The position numbers and the translations under genes were made by a program. The notes beneath the pieces are model-generated. The model had not been told where the DNA came from. It was given only the letters and a program-made list of their open reading frames with translations, and did no database searches. A stretch of DNA of 34,290 bases, from contig NZ_JACJPV010000040.1 of the NCBI RefSeq assembly GCF_014696225.1, positions 1 through 34,290 of the forward strand, written 5' to 3'. Source of the stretch: Anabaena sp. FACHB-1237. GTDB lineage: Bacteria; Cyanobacteriota; Cyanobacteriia; Cyanobacteriales; Nostocaceae. Below are positions 17,370 through 25,585 of the stretch, piece by piece (position 1 is the stretch's first letter; each line of letters opens with the position of its first letter).

Positions 17370-17834
17370 GTCCAACTCCGAGTAATATTTCTCACTAAAT
17401 AAATACGATGCTCTGATATAGCAGTTGTTAGATATGTCACACTAACTGCCGCCTATTTAGTTGTTGATAAATGATTGATCAAGCTGATTTAACTCCTTAT
17501 CCACTATAGATATCCTTTTAGCTGGTGGGTTGTTAATTAAACTACTGTTTACCGATTGATTTATCGTAGATTAATATCATAGTCTCATATCTTTTCTAAA
17601 AAAGCAAGTACCTCTTCATAAAAATACATGATTAACTAAATTTATTAAATTCTAATTGTTAGTTTTTCTAAGTATTTACGTATTTAAAAGATTAATAATA
17701 TTATTTTTGTTAAGTTTTTAACACTAAGTTGCTTAATAAATACTGAATTATACCCCTTGACTTTGGGAAAATTTATGAGATACTAATATTTAGGTATTCT
17801 AATTATTTGTAAAAGGAAGTGTCTGCCCAACGTG
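17370..17834. promoter_or_regulatory. Divergent control region between the monooxygenases and the exporter/MarR operon
   Basis: AT-rich, non-coding, between two divergent units. An inverted repeat, GCAGTT (17421-17426) with AACTGC (17444-17449), extends inward as TAG-N10-CTA and lies 52-80 bp upstream of the monooxygenase start. That is a plausible operator for the MarR protein encoded downstream, though untested. AAGGAAG at 17814-17820 is a possible ribosome binding site for the ATPase gene. I see no other gene here. Confidence 0.4.
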
Positions 17835-18686
17835 ATGAAACTAACGGGAAAAATAGACTCCTTGGTAACATCTACACAAGTTCCCAAATCAGTAATACTG
17901 CAAACCTTGGAACTAACACGATGTTTTGATAAATTTACAGCCGTTGATAACTTAAATATTTCCGTTACATCGGGAGAGGTTTTTGGTTTACTAGGTCCTA
18001 ATGGAGCAGGTAAAAGTACGGTAATTAAAATGTTAACTACTTTGCTACCACCCACAAGTGGTAGAGCATATTTAGCCGGTTATGATATCACTCGTCAACC
18101 GGATGCAGTGAGAAGAGTCATAGGTTATGTACCCCAAGCTTTGTCAGCAGATGGTACTTTAACAGGGTATGAAAATCTTTTAATATTCGCTAAATTATAT
18201 GATATCCCTTTTAGACGCAGAAAAAAGCAAATTGTACAAGTGTTGGAATTTATGGGTTTAGCAGAAGTGGCACATCGCTTAGTCAGAAATTATTCTGGTG
18301 GCATGATTCGTAAATTAGAGATCGCTCAAGCTATTTTACATCAACCACAAATATTATTTCTCGATGAGCCAACAGTAGGTTTAGATCCGGTGGCTAGAAC
18401 TCAAGTATGGCAATTAGTGGAAGAATTGCGGGTGAACTTTGGTACAACTATCTTTTTAACTACCCATTTTCTAGAGGAAGCTGATAGTTTATGTCACAGA
18501 GTGGTGATTATGAATCAAGGTAAAGAGATTATCACTGGTTCACCGTCAGAATTAAAAGATGCTATCGGTAAACCAGATGCTACGTTAGATGATGTATTTA
18601 TTCACTATGCAGGAAATCAATTAGTATCAGGAGTGAGTTATCATGAAACAGCCAGAACTAGACGCACTTCCCAACGCTTGGGTTGA
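17835..18686 (+). CDS. ABC transporter ATP-binding protein (DrrA/ABC-2 type)
   Basis: 283 aa from the ATG at 17835 (GTG 17832 is also possible). Complete ATPase: Walker A GPNGAGKST 54-62 with K60, Q-loop Q101, signature YSGGM 153-157 (a variant of LSGGQ), Walker B ILFLDEP 173-179 with E178, and switch H211 in TTHF. The overall layout, including GYDITRQPDAVRRVIGYVPQ, is that of DrrA-like ATPases which drive ABC-2 exporters of drugs or lipids. It overlaps the permease gene by 44 bp, so translation is likely coupled. Being an exporter type, it is not the missing import ATPase for the sulfonate-binding protein downstream. Confidence 0.9.
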   Translation: MKLTGKIDSLVTSTQVPKSVILQTLELTRCFDKFTAVDNLNISVTSGEVFGLLGPNGAGKSTVIKMLTTLLPPTSGRAYLAGYDITRQPDAVRRVIGYVPQALSADGTLTGYENLLIFAKLYDIPFRRRKKQIVQVLEFMGLAEVAHRLVRNYSGGMIRKLEIAQAILHQPQILFLDEPTVGLDPVARTQVWQLVEELRVNFGTTIFLTTHFLEEADSLCHRVVIMNQGKEIITGSPSELKDAIGKPDATLDDVFIHYAGNQLVSGVSYHETARTRRTSQRLG

Positions 18687-19506
18687 ACCAGGATATCATC
18701 ACCCTCAAAGTCCTCAAGGTATTTTTGCCGCTATTACAAACCTATTTACTAAAACTCTGGTAGTTAGTGAGTTAGAGCTCAGAAAACTCCGCCATGATCC
18801 TAGTGATTTGTTGATCAGGGCAGTACAACCGGCTTTATGGTTATTGATATTTGGGCAAGTATTTACTCGGACTCGTGCTATTCCTACAGGTAATATACCT
18901 TACTTGGATTTTATGACTCCTGGTATTTTGGCTCAAAGTGCTTTATTTGTGGCCATTTTTTCTGGAGGAATGACGTTAATTTGGGAACGTGATCTAGGTA
19001 TTGTACATAAATTTCTGGCTGCACCTATACCTCGCGCTGCTATTGTTTTAGGTAAAAGCATTGCTTCTGGTGTGCGTTGTTTTTCCCAAGTGGTGTTTAT
19101 TTACCTTTTAGCTTTGTTGTTGGGTGTACACTTAAATCACAATCCTTTTGCTTTTGTACAAGTAGTTTTAGTTGTGTTCTTAGGTGCTGGTTGTTTTTGC
19201 ACTTTTTCCTTAATTATTGGCTGTTTGGTAAAATCGCGGGAAAGGTTTACAGGAATTGGGCAATTAATCACCATGCCCTTGTTTTTTGCCAGTAATGCGA
19301 TTTATCCTATTTCCCTGATGCCGAGTTGGTTAAAGCTGATTTCTCACCTGAATCCTTTAACTTATGAAGTGGATGCTTTACGGGGTGCGATGCTGGCCAA
19401 TGGTTTAAGTATTTATGGATTTTGGTTAGATTGTATAATTCTCTTGCTAACATTAATAGGCTTAACCTTCATCTGTGGACGACTTTATCCACGGGTGGCA
19501 ATGTAA
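18643..19506 (+). CDS. ABC-2 type transporter permease
   Basis: 287 aa. It has about six hydrophobic segments: around LLIRAVQPALWLLIFGQVF, PGILAQSALFVAIFSGGMTLIW, VFIYLLALLLGVHL, FVQVVLVVFLGAGCFCTFSLII, MPLFFASNAIYPISLMP and a last one near FWLDCIILLLTLIGLTFI. The block ELRKLRHDPSDLLIRAVQP and the HLNPLTYEVDALRG motif before the last helix are characteristic of DrrB-like ABC-2 permeases. It pairs with the overlapping ATPase to form an efflux complex in the cytoplasmic membrane. The substrate is not readable. The MarR gene begins 19 bp after its stop. Confidence 0.88.
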   Translation: MKQPELDALPNAWVEPGYHHPQSPQGIFAAITNLFTKTLVVSELELRKLRHDPSDLLIRAVQPALWLLIFGQVFTRTRAIPTGNIPYLDFMTPGILAQSALFVAIFSGGMTLIWERDLGIVHKFLAAPIPRAAIVLGKSIASGVRCFSQVVFIYLLALLLGVHLNHNPFAFVQVVLVVFLGAGCFCTFSLIIGCLVKSRERFTGIGQLITMPLFFASNAIYPISLMPSWLKLISHLNPLTYEVDALRGAMLANGLSIYGFWLDCIILLLTLIGLTFICGRLYPRVAM

Positions 19507-19525
19507 TCTGGAGAAAAACAGTCTT

Positions 19526-19984
19526 ATGAGTTTGGATAAACCCTCTGAAAAATGTGCTGCTAGGGTAATGGAAACAGTTCCTTTATTAATGCGGTTTATC
19601 CGGACTGAAATGCGAACTCACAGTGCTGATTCTTTATCTATACCACAATTGCGATCGCTCGCATTTCTTAATCGCAATCCTGGTGCCTCTTTATCTGAGG
19701 TAGCAGAACATTTAGGAGTCACCTGTGCTACAGCATCCACAACTATAGAAAGATTAGTGCAACGTCATCTGGTGCAACGTACTGATAACCCGCAAGAACG
19801 GCGGCGAATAGTGTTAAATCTGACAAAAGAAGGAAAGACTTTGTTAGAACAGTCTCAGGAAAAAACTCGCGCTGAAATTGCGGAAATTATAGAGAGTTTA
19901 ACACCAGAACAAGTATCAAAAATTGAAGAAGGGTTGAGTCTACTAAAAAATGTCTTCGAACAAACAGAAACAAATCCCCCCTAA
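19526..19984 (+). CDS. MarR-family transcriptional regulator
   Basis: 152 aa from the ATG at 19526, with GGAG 12 bases upstream; the open frame extends 17 codons further but overlaps the permease. The winged helix-turn-helix is clear: LSIPQLRSLAFLNRNPGASL, SEVAEHLGVTCATASTTIER (recognition helix), LVQRTDNPQERRRIVLNLTKEG (wing). MarR proteins are usually repressors released by small aromatic or phenolic ligands and often control nearby efflux genes. Being embedded between exporter and MFS genes, it probably regulates this operon and perhaps the divergent monooxygenases. Its end overlaps the MFS start by 35 bp. Confidence 0.9.
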   Translation: MSLDKPSEKCAARVMETVPLLMRFIRTEMRTHSADSLSIPQLRSLAFLNRNPGASLSEVAEHLGVTCATASTTIERLVQRHLVQRTDNPQERRRIVLNLTKEGKTLLEQSQEKTRAEIAEIIESLTPEQVSKIEEGLSLLKNVFEQTETNPP

Positions 19985-21224
19985 TATTCCTAATACTAAC
20001 GCTGCACACGATCCCTTTGCAGCTATGAGATTTCGAGACTATCGGTTATTTACTATTGGGCGTGTTCTCTTATTTACAGGAGGACAAATGCAGACGGTGG
20101 CCATTGGTTGGGAACTTTATGAACGTACCCATTCCCCTTTGGCATTAGGTGGAGTGGGGTTAGCGCAAGTGACACCAATGATCTTACTCACATTAATAGC
20201 AGGTCATGTGGCTGACAAGTATAACCGTAAACGCACTACTTTACTAGCAATTTTTCTCCTAACGGTTTGTTCATTGGCTTTAGCGGTGATTTCCTATACT
20301 AAAGGAGCAGTTTTTCTAGTTTATACCTGTTTAATGTTAATGGGCGTGGCCAGGGCTTTTCTCAAACCTGCTAGTGATGCTTTAATGTTTCAGTTAATAC
20401 CGACTAATCTTTTTTCTAATGCGGCCACTTGGGTAAGTAGTAGTTTTCAATTAGCATCGGTAATCGGTCCGAGTTTCGGAGGATTAAGTATTGCCTTTTT
20501 TAGAAATGCTACAGAAGTATATATATTAGCAGCGATCGCTTCACTATTATGTTTAGCCTCCGTAGCTGCTATTAAACCTCAACCAAATAATTTTAGTAAA
20601 GAACCAGTATCTTTAAAATCCCTAGCTGCGGGTGCTGAATTTGTCTGGAATAATCAATTAATTCTCGCAGCTATTACTCTCGATTTATTTGCAGTTTTAT
20701 TTGGTGGTGCTGTGGCGCTATTACCTGTCTTTGCTAAGGATATTCTACACGCTGGTCCTGTGGAATTAGGTTATTTACAAGCTGCACCATCTATAGGTGC
20801 ATTAATTATGTCAGCACTATTGGTATATTTACCTCCTATTCGCAAAGCGGGACAAGCCTTATTATGGTCTGTAGCTGGGTTTGGTATTGTGACAATTATC
20901 TTTGGGTTATCCCGTTGGGTATGGTTATCCTTGTTAATGTTGGCATTAAGTGGTGCGTTAGATAGCATTAGTGTGGTAATTCGTCATACTTTAGTGCAAA
21001 TTAAAACTCCTAATCATTTGCGAGGAAGAGTTGCTGCTATAAATGGTGTATTTATCAGTGCTTCTAATGAATTAGGAGGTTTTGAATCTGGTTTAACAGC
21101 AGCTTTATTTGGACCTGTGTTGTCTGTAGTTGGTGGTGGTATTGGGACTATTTTGGTAGTAGTAGCAACGGCATTAATTTGGCCGCAGATGAGGAAGTTA
21201 GGGGCATTACATGAGGAGTTATAG
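19950..21224 (+). CDS. MFS transporter (MFS_3, EntS-like)
   Basis: 424 aa with about twelve hydrophobic segments. The N-terminal DPFAAMRFRDYRLFTIGRVLLFTGGQMQ and the GHVADKYNRKRT loop between helices 2 and 3 are typical of the MFS_3 group, which contains enterobactin exporter EntS and many drug-type efflux pumps. Another family block is IKTPNHLRGRVAAINGVFI. It lies in a translationally overlapping run with ABC exporter and MarR genes, suggesting efflux of a toxic substrate or product, though uptake cannot be excluded. The 35-bp overlap with the MarR gene and lack of a separate ribosome site suggest coupled translation. Confidence 0.85.
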   Translation: MSSNKQKQIPPNIPNTNAAHDPFAAMRFRDYRLFTIGRVLLFTGGQMQTVAIGWELYERTHSPLALGGVGLAQVTPMILLTLIAGHVADKYNRKRTTLLAIFLLTVCSLALAVISYTKGAVFLVYTCLMLMGVARAFLKPASDALMFQLIPTNLFSNAATWVSSSFQLASVIGPSFGGLSIAFFRNATEVYILAAIASLLCLASVAAIKPQPNNFSKEPVSLKSLAAGAEFVWNNQLILAAITLDLFAVLFGGAVALLPVFAKDILHAGPVELGYLQAAPSIGALIMSALLVYLPPIRKAGQALLWSVAGFGIVTIIFGLSRWVWLSLLMLALSGALDSISVVIRHTLVQIKTPNHLRGRVAAINGVFISASNELGGFESGLTAALFGPVLSVVGGGIGTILVVVATALIWPQMRKLGALHEEL

Positions 21225-21230
21225 TCATTA

Positions 21231-21416
21231 TTTTGTCAGAATCAGCATACCCAGGATTTGAGGATTTACAGGATTATTATTTGATGGTTAATGGCTGTTG
21301 TTTCTCTATTTATTCTGAAAGCTAACTTCATGAGTATTTACCTTTGTCCATGCCAATTGTCAATAACTAACAACTCATCAAAAAATTACATCCTGTACAT
21401 CCTGATTCTGACAAAA
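21231..21416. mobile_element. 186-bp MITE/REP-like element
   Basis: Left end TTTTGTCAGAATCAG (21231) is exactly inverted at the right end CTGATTCTGACAAAA (to 21416), a 15-bp perfect terminal inverted repeat. CAGGAT hexamers recur inside both arms. A related single arm sits at the 3' end of the truncated RAYT gene (837-876). It separates the MFS gene from the binding-protein gene. A short ORF inside it does not look like a protein gene. Confidence 0.72.
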
Positions 21417-21460
21417 GCAAAAAATATCCTCTATATGATATATGATCTTTTTAAAGTAAA

Positions 21461-21470
21461 ATACGGTAAT
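21461..21470 (+). promoter_or_regulatory. ATACGGTAA motif upstream of the sulfonate-binding protein gene
   Basis: ATACGGTAAT lies 43 bp before the start of the binding-protein gene. The nonamer ATACGGTAA recurs 129 bp upstream of the TauD-family gene at 25449. Both genes belong to the same presumed pathway. It is a shared short motif only, so confidence is low. Confidence 0.25.
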
Positions 21471-21512
21471 TCGATTGAGATACTGTAGTTTTGTAATCAA
21501 TTAACTGGAATA

Positions 21513-22613
21513 ATGCTGACTAAATTCTCCCCATTTCGACTATTAGAAGTTGGAATTACCTTCGTAAAAAAATATCAAAAGCAGAACATTCGCACTTTTT
21601 CCTTACTATTTACAATAGGACTGAGTTTAACTTTATTTACATCTGCTTGTTCTCCTAATATAAGTGAAAATTCTGGAACAACTCCCACAGCACAAATAAC
21701 TAAAACCACTAATTCCAATCAAACTCCTAAAGTAACAAATAGCAGTACCGTAGTTCGCATTGGCTACCAAAAAGCTGCAACTGTTCTTTATGCATTAAAA
21801 GCAAAAGGGGAATTAGAAAAAGCGTTACAATCCTCTGGTACTTCTGTAACATGGACTGAATTTCCCGCAGGTCCGCCCATGTTGGAAGCCTTAAATGCAG
21901 GAAGTATTGACTTTGGTTACACAGGAGAAGCACCTCCTATATTTGCTCAAGCGGCACGTACACCATTTGTTTATGTTGCTTATGACCCTTATGGACCTAA
22001 AGCGGAAGCAATTCTTGTCCATAAGGACTCATCAATTAAAAATGTAGCTGATCTCAAAGGTAAAAAAGTGGCTTTTGCGAAAGGAGCAAATGTTAATTAT
22101 TTGGTAGTCAAAGCACTGGAAAAAGCCGGATTAAAATACACTGATATTAAGCCAACTTTCCTAGCACCTGCTGATGGACGTGCTGCTTTTGAAGGGAAAA
22201 ATGTTGATGCTTGGGCGGTTTGGGATCCTTATTTAGCTGCTGCTGAAAAAGCCACAGGCGCACGTACTCTTACAGATGCCACTGGACTAGCTCCCAATCG
22301 AGGTTATTACTTGGCAGCTAAATCCTTTGCAGACAATAATCCAGCGGCCTTAAAGACAGTTTTGGCTGGGGTAACCAAAGTCAGTGATTGGGCACAGAAG
22401 AATCCTCCTCAAGTAGCAAAGTTACTTTCTCCTGTATTGGGTATAGATGCGGCTGTTTTAGAAGCAGCAGAAAAGCGTCGTGAGTATGGTGTATTACCAC
22501 TAACAGAGGAAATAATTACCAAACAACAAGAAATTGCTGATACTTTCTACAAAATAAAATTGATTCCTAAACAAATCAAGGTTAAAGAGATAGTTTGGCA
22601 AGGAAACAAATAG
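21513..22613 (+). CDS. Sulfonate/nitrate-type ABC transporter substrate-binding lipoprotein (SsuA/AsfC-like)
   Basis: 366 aa. The hydrophobic segment LLFTIGLSLTLFTSAC ends in a lipobox with C46; the n-region is unusually long (about 30 residues) but no closer ATG exists. The mature part has the SsuA-family features VVRIGYQKAATVLYALKAKG, EFPAGPPMLEALNAGSIDFGYTGEAPPIFAQAA, VHKDSSIKNVADLKGKKVAFAKG and DAWAVWDPYLAAAEKATG. These proteins capture aliphatic or aryl sulfonates for ABC import. No SsuB/SsuC-type ATPase or permease gene follows; the next gene, 137 bp downstream on the same strand, is the AsfA-like flavoprotein. This binding-protein-plus-flavoprotein pairing recalls asfC and asfA of Pseudomonas putida. 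An imported permease pair encoded elsewhere is needed. Confidence 0.88.
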   Translation: MLTKFSPFRLLEVGITFVKKYQKQNIRTFSLLFTIGLSLTLFTSACSPNISENSGTTPTAQITKTTNSNQTPKVTNSSTVVRIGYQKAATVLYALKAKGELEKALQSSGTSVTWTEFPAGPPMLEALNAGSIDFGYTGEAPPIFAQAARTPFVYVAYDPYGPKAEAILVHKDSSIKNVADLKGKKVAFAKGANVNYLVVKALEKAGLKYTDIKPTFLAPADGRAAFEGKNVDAWAVWDPYLAAAEKATGARTLTDATGLAPNRGYYLAAKSFADNNPAALKTVLAGVTKVSDWAQKNPPQVAKLLSPVLGIDAAVLEAAEKRREYGVLPLTEEIITKQQEIADTFYKIKLIPKQIKVKEIVWQGNK

Positions 22614-22750
22614 TTTGGTGATTGGTAATTGGTAATGTAGAAATTACTAATTATCAATTATCTTCGTTTTTAAATCTGTTTTTAATCTCTCTCCATCTCT
22701 GCGCTTGTGCATGAGAAAAAACACATTTCAAAGCTACCTTTAAAAGATAT

Positions 22751-24466
22751 ATGGTAACAAAAATCAATACACAGTGGCTAAAAACTGATGTTTTAGTAAT
22801 TGGTGGTGGTACGGCGGGGACAATGGCGGGAATTAAAGCTAAACAAGCTAATCCCGATGCTGAGGTGTTAATTTTAGAGAAAGCGAATATTCGCCGTAGT
22901 GGGGCGATCGCCATGGGAATGGATGGAGTAAATACAGCCGTAATTCCTGGACATTCCTCCCCAGAACAATATACCCGCGAAGTCACAATTGCTAACGATG
23001 GCATTCTTCATCAAAAAGCAGTTTATCAAACCGCAAAACTTGGCTATGAAACCATCCAAGAATTAGAACATTGGGGTGTTAAATTCCAAAAAGATCCCCA
23101 AGGAAATTACGATGTTAAACAAGTGCATCGAGTAGGAAAATATGTCCTACCCATGCCAGAAGGGAAAGACCTAAAAACTATTCTTGCCCGTCAAGTCAAA
23201 CGCCATCAAGTGAAAGTCACAAACCGCGTTATGGCAACTAGAGTATTAGTAAAAAATGGTAGAGCCATTGGTGCTGTTGGGTTTGATGTGCGTGGTGGTG
23301 ATTTTGTAGTTATTCAAGCCAAAGCCGTGATACTTTGTACAGGTGCTTGTGGACGTTTGGGTTTACCTGCATCTGGCTATCTTTATGGAACTTATGAAAA
23401 CCCCACAAATGCCGGAGATGGTTATTCAATGGCTTATCATGCAGGAGCAGAATTAAGCAATATTGAATGCTTCCAAATCAACCCATTAATTAAAGATTAT
23501 AACGGTCCTGCTTGTGCCTATGTTGCAGGTCCCTATGGAGCATATACCGCCAATTCTGAAGGAAACCGCTTCATTAATTGTGATTATTGGAGTGGACAAA
23601 TGATGCTAGAGATTTGGAAAGAATTAAACTCTGGTAAAGGACCTATTCAAATGAAAATGACTCATTTGGATGAGGATACAATTTCTGAAATAGAATCTGT
23701 TTTATGGGCAAATGAACGACCCAGTAGAGAACGTTTTCATCAAGGTAGAGGTGAAAATTACCGCACTCATGGCGTAGAAATGAACATCTCAGAAATTGGA
23801 TTATGTAGTGGACATAGTGCTTCTGGTGTGTGGGTAAATGAAAAAGCAGAAACCACAGTAACTGGACTCTATGCAGCCGGAGATATGGCCAGTGTTCCTC
23901 ATAATTATATGATTGGTGCATTTGTGTTTGGTCGTTTAGCAGGAGAAAATGCGATAGATTATATTGAAAATTTAGAACATTTAGAACCTGATACTGATTT
24001 TTTAGAGGCTGAAAAAGCGAGAATTTATGCGCCATTAAATCAGCCAAATGGTATTCCCCATACCCAAGTCGAATATAAATTACGCCGACTGGTAAATGAT
24101 TATTTACAACCTCCAAAATCCGGGAATAAAATGGAAATTGGACTAAATAATTTTCTTCGCTATCATGAAGTATTAGACCAAATGGGAGCGCGTGATCCTC
24201 ATGAATTGATGCGGTCTATGGAAGTACATTTTATTCGTGATTGTGCAGAAATGGCAGCCAGAGCATCTTTGTATCGTCGAGAAAGTCGTTGGGGTTTATA
24301 TCATTATCGTTTGGATTTTCCAGATAAAAATGATGAAGAGTGGTTTTGTCATGTGAATTTGAAAAAGAATGAAGTAGGAGAAATGGTTTTATTTAAGCGT
24401 CAGATTGAGCCTTATGTTGTAGAGGTGGATTTACATAAAGAAGTATATGATGTCGCTGCTAGATGA
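22751..24466 (+). CDS. asfA: AsfA-like FAD-dependent oxidoreductase (fumarate reductase/AprA superfamily)
   Basis: 571 aa. The N-terminal FAD-binding motif is G18-G-G20-T-A-G23, followed by EVLILEKANIRRSGAIAMGMDGVN, as in AprA-type members of the fumarate reductase/succinate dehydrogenase flavoprotein family. Further family blocks: ILCTGACGRLGLPASGYLYG, NAGDGYSMAYHAGAELSNIE, the FAD-site LYAAGDMASVPHNYMIGAFVFGRLAGENA, and a C-terminal helical part with ESRWGLYHYRLDFPD. In Pseudomonas putida S-313 the related AsfA, with ferredoxin AsfB, is required for arylsulfonate desulfonation. Here the AsfB-like ferredoxin gene is 5.6 kb downstream, and a sulfonate-binding protein is immediately upstream. 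It is not true dissimilatory AprA or SdhA, given the assimilatory context and the lack of their partners. The biochemical reaction is unproven. Confidence 0.72.
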   Translation: MVTKINTQWLKTDVLVIGGGTAGTMAGIKAKQANPDAEVLILEKANIRRSGAIAMGMDGVNTAVIPGHSSPEQYTREVTIANDGILHQKAVYQTAKLGYETIQELEHWGVKFQKDPQGNYDVKQVHRVGKYVLPMPEGKDLKTILARQVKRHQVKVTNRVMATRVLVKNGRAIGAVGFDVRGGDFVVIQAKAVILCTGACGRLGLPASGYLYGTYENPTNAGDGYSMAYHAGAELSNIECFQINPLIKDYNGPACAYVAGPYGAYTANSEGNRFINCDYWSGQMMLEIWKELNSGKGPIQMKMTHLDEDTISEIESVLWANERPSRERFHQGRGENYRTHGVEMNISEIGLCSGHSASGVWVNEKAETTVTGLYAAGDMASVPHNYMIGAFVFGRLAGENAIDYIENLEHLEPDTDFLEAEKARIYAPLNQPNGIPHTQVEYKLRRLVNDYLQPPKSGNKMEIGLNNFLRYHEVLDQMGARDPHELMRSMEVHFIRDCAEMAARASLYRRESRWGLYHYRLDFPDKNDEEWFCHVNLKKNEVGEMVLFKRQIEPYVVEVDLHKEVYDVAAR

Positions 24467-24501
24467 GTAGAAAGCTGTTAATGGTGAGTCTTGAACCTAC
24501 C

Positions 24502-24545
24502 TTCGGCACCCCCGGTGTCACAATCGGTTTCTTAGGATTTTTGAA
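24502..24545. repeat. End fragment of the 12102-12278 element family
   Basis: CTTCGGCACCCC followed by GGTGTCACAATCGGTTT matches the reverse complement of the right end of the 12102-12278 element (CTTCCGCACCCT, TGTCACAATCGGTTT). No opposite end is seen nearby, so it is a single-end remnant. Confidence 0.5.
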
Positions 24546-24577
24546 TACATTTGAGGATAATTTTCATACAACATAGT

Positions 24578-25027
24578 CTAAATCTTAGGTGGCGATAGCG
24601 AAGCACTGCTGCAAGCAGTTCGCCAATTCTCAATCTCTCTCGGCTGTGATTTTTGAGCATTCCGCAAAGTGTGGTCAAATATTATTACCTGACTTGCACC
24701 TGTCACCGCTTTCAATAACTGCTCCGCTTCAGGATAATAGACATTTCGCACTTCCTCTTCATCATAAAAGTTACCGACTTTTGTATGATGCTCAATCAAA
24801 GCAAAGCCTTCTCTATCCACAGGCAGATGTTGTACAATCGAGTAAGCATTGCGTATTAGCATAATTTATGACTCATATACTCCATTCTGCCTGGGAATAC
24901 CATCTGGTGGTTCGTAAGTATAGTTCACGAGCTTTTCTGCCATTGGCAGTAGGTAATTGAGATTAGCCTCAATGTATGGCAGTTGATCAACAGTCAACCT
25001 GTCTAAAACTTGAGCATTTAGACTCAT
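24578..25027 (-). pseudogene. CmcJ/NvfI-family oxidoreductase, broken (in-frame stop and lost C-terminus)
   Basis: From the ATG at 25025-25027 the frame gives MSLNAQVLDRLTVDQLPYIE, then YEPPDGIPRQNGVYES, then an in-frame TAA (24866-24868). The same frame continues IMLIRNAYSIVQHLPVDREG, FALIEHHTKVGNFYDEEEV and VIIFDHTLRNAQ. These are N-terminal blocks of CmcJ-like oxidoreductases, usually about 270 aa. After the HTLRN block the homology ends; the tail (NWRTACSSASLSPPKI) is encoded by a palindromic repeat, GGCGATAGCGAAG to CAGTTCGCC at 24591-24624. So the gene has both a nonsense codon and a truncated 3' half. It sits between AsfA- and TauD-like genes on the opposite strand. The region 25028-25448 is AT-rich and shows no gene. 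Confidence 0.65.
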
Positions 25028-25448
25028 AAATTACATCCTCAGTAAACTAACAATTGCACGAGTGAGTATCTACATTATTAAAATACATATTATCGGTCAA
25101 GTTATCGTACTTAATTTATTATACAAAGTTTTTGTCAGAGTAATCCTGCCTTAAAAAAATATGTATAACTAATTATTAGATAACCTAATCAATGATTTTT
25201 TCAATTTATGGGGTAATTCAACAAAATAAATTTATGTCATAATAAATACAAAATATTCAAAATAATAATCAATATAGTTGTAAAAATATTTTGCATTTTA
25301 TTGTCTAACAATCTTTTTTAGCCACATCAAAGTATTTAGCCTCAGTATAAATAAAGGTTAATTAAATTACATTAAATATAATTTTTAAGCAATATTTACT
25401 GATATAATAAGCATATTGTTTACATATTTTAAATAAACATTTCTTATA

Positions 25449-25471
25449 ATACGGTAAATTGATAAATTTAC
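25449..25471. promoter_or_regulatory. Inverted repeat with ATACGGTAA motif upstream of the TauD-like gene
   Basis: GTAAATT (25454-25460) and AATTTAC (25465-25471) form a perfect 7-bp inverted repeat with a 4-bp spacer, overlapping the ATACGGTAA motif also found at 21461 and a TATAAT-like hexamer (25445-25450). It could be an operator over a promoter. The 558-bp spacer before the gene is unusually long for this island. Evidence is sequence symmetry only. Confidence 0.35.
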
Positions 25472-25585
25472 TGTACAATATTTTTTAGTTACGACCGCTT
25501 CCTATGGTATGTTGGAATAAACACATCCCAAAGAAAGTTGACAAGTGCGAACACAGTCTTATAAATAAAATTCTGGAGAACTCAC

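Noticed and set aside
16148..17398. Several open frames opposite or inside the second monooxygenase gene (for example 16638-17018 plus strand)
   Set aside because: They are shadows of the well-supported monooxygenase frame, with unnatural amino-acid composition and no ribosome binding sites.
17835..19506. The ABC ATPase and permease as the missing importer for the sulfonate-binding protein
   Set aside because: The permease is of the ABC-2 exporter type with the DrrB-like C-terminal motif and lacks the EAA loop of SsuC-type importers.
23643..24116. 157-aa minus-strand frame inside the AsfA-like gene
   Set aside because: It is rich in His, Leu and Tyr with no recognisable domain and lies antisense to a strongly conserved coding region.
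22751..24466. Reading the flavoprotein as dissimilatory APS reductase AprA or as succinate dehydrogenase SdhA
   Set aside because: No AprB-length partner, Sat, Qmo or Sdh subunits are nearby; the neighbours are a sulfonate-binding protein, TauD and methionine genes, which fits an AsfA-like assimilatory role better.
25454..25471. NtcA binding site upstream of the TauD-like gene
   Set aside because: NtcA sites follow GTA-N8-TAC; here the spacing between GTA and TAC is 12 bases.
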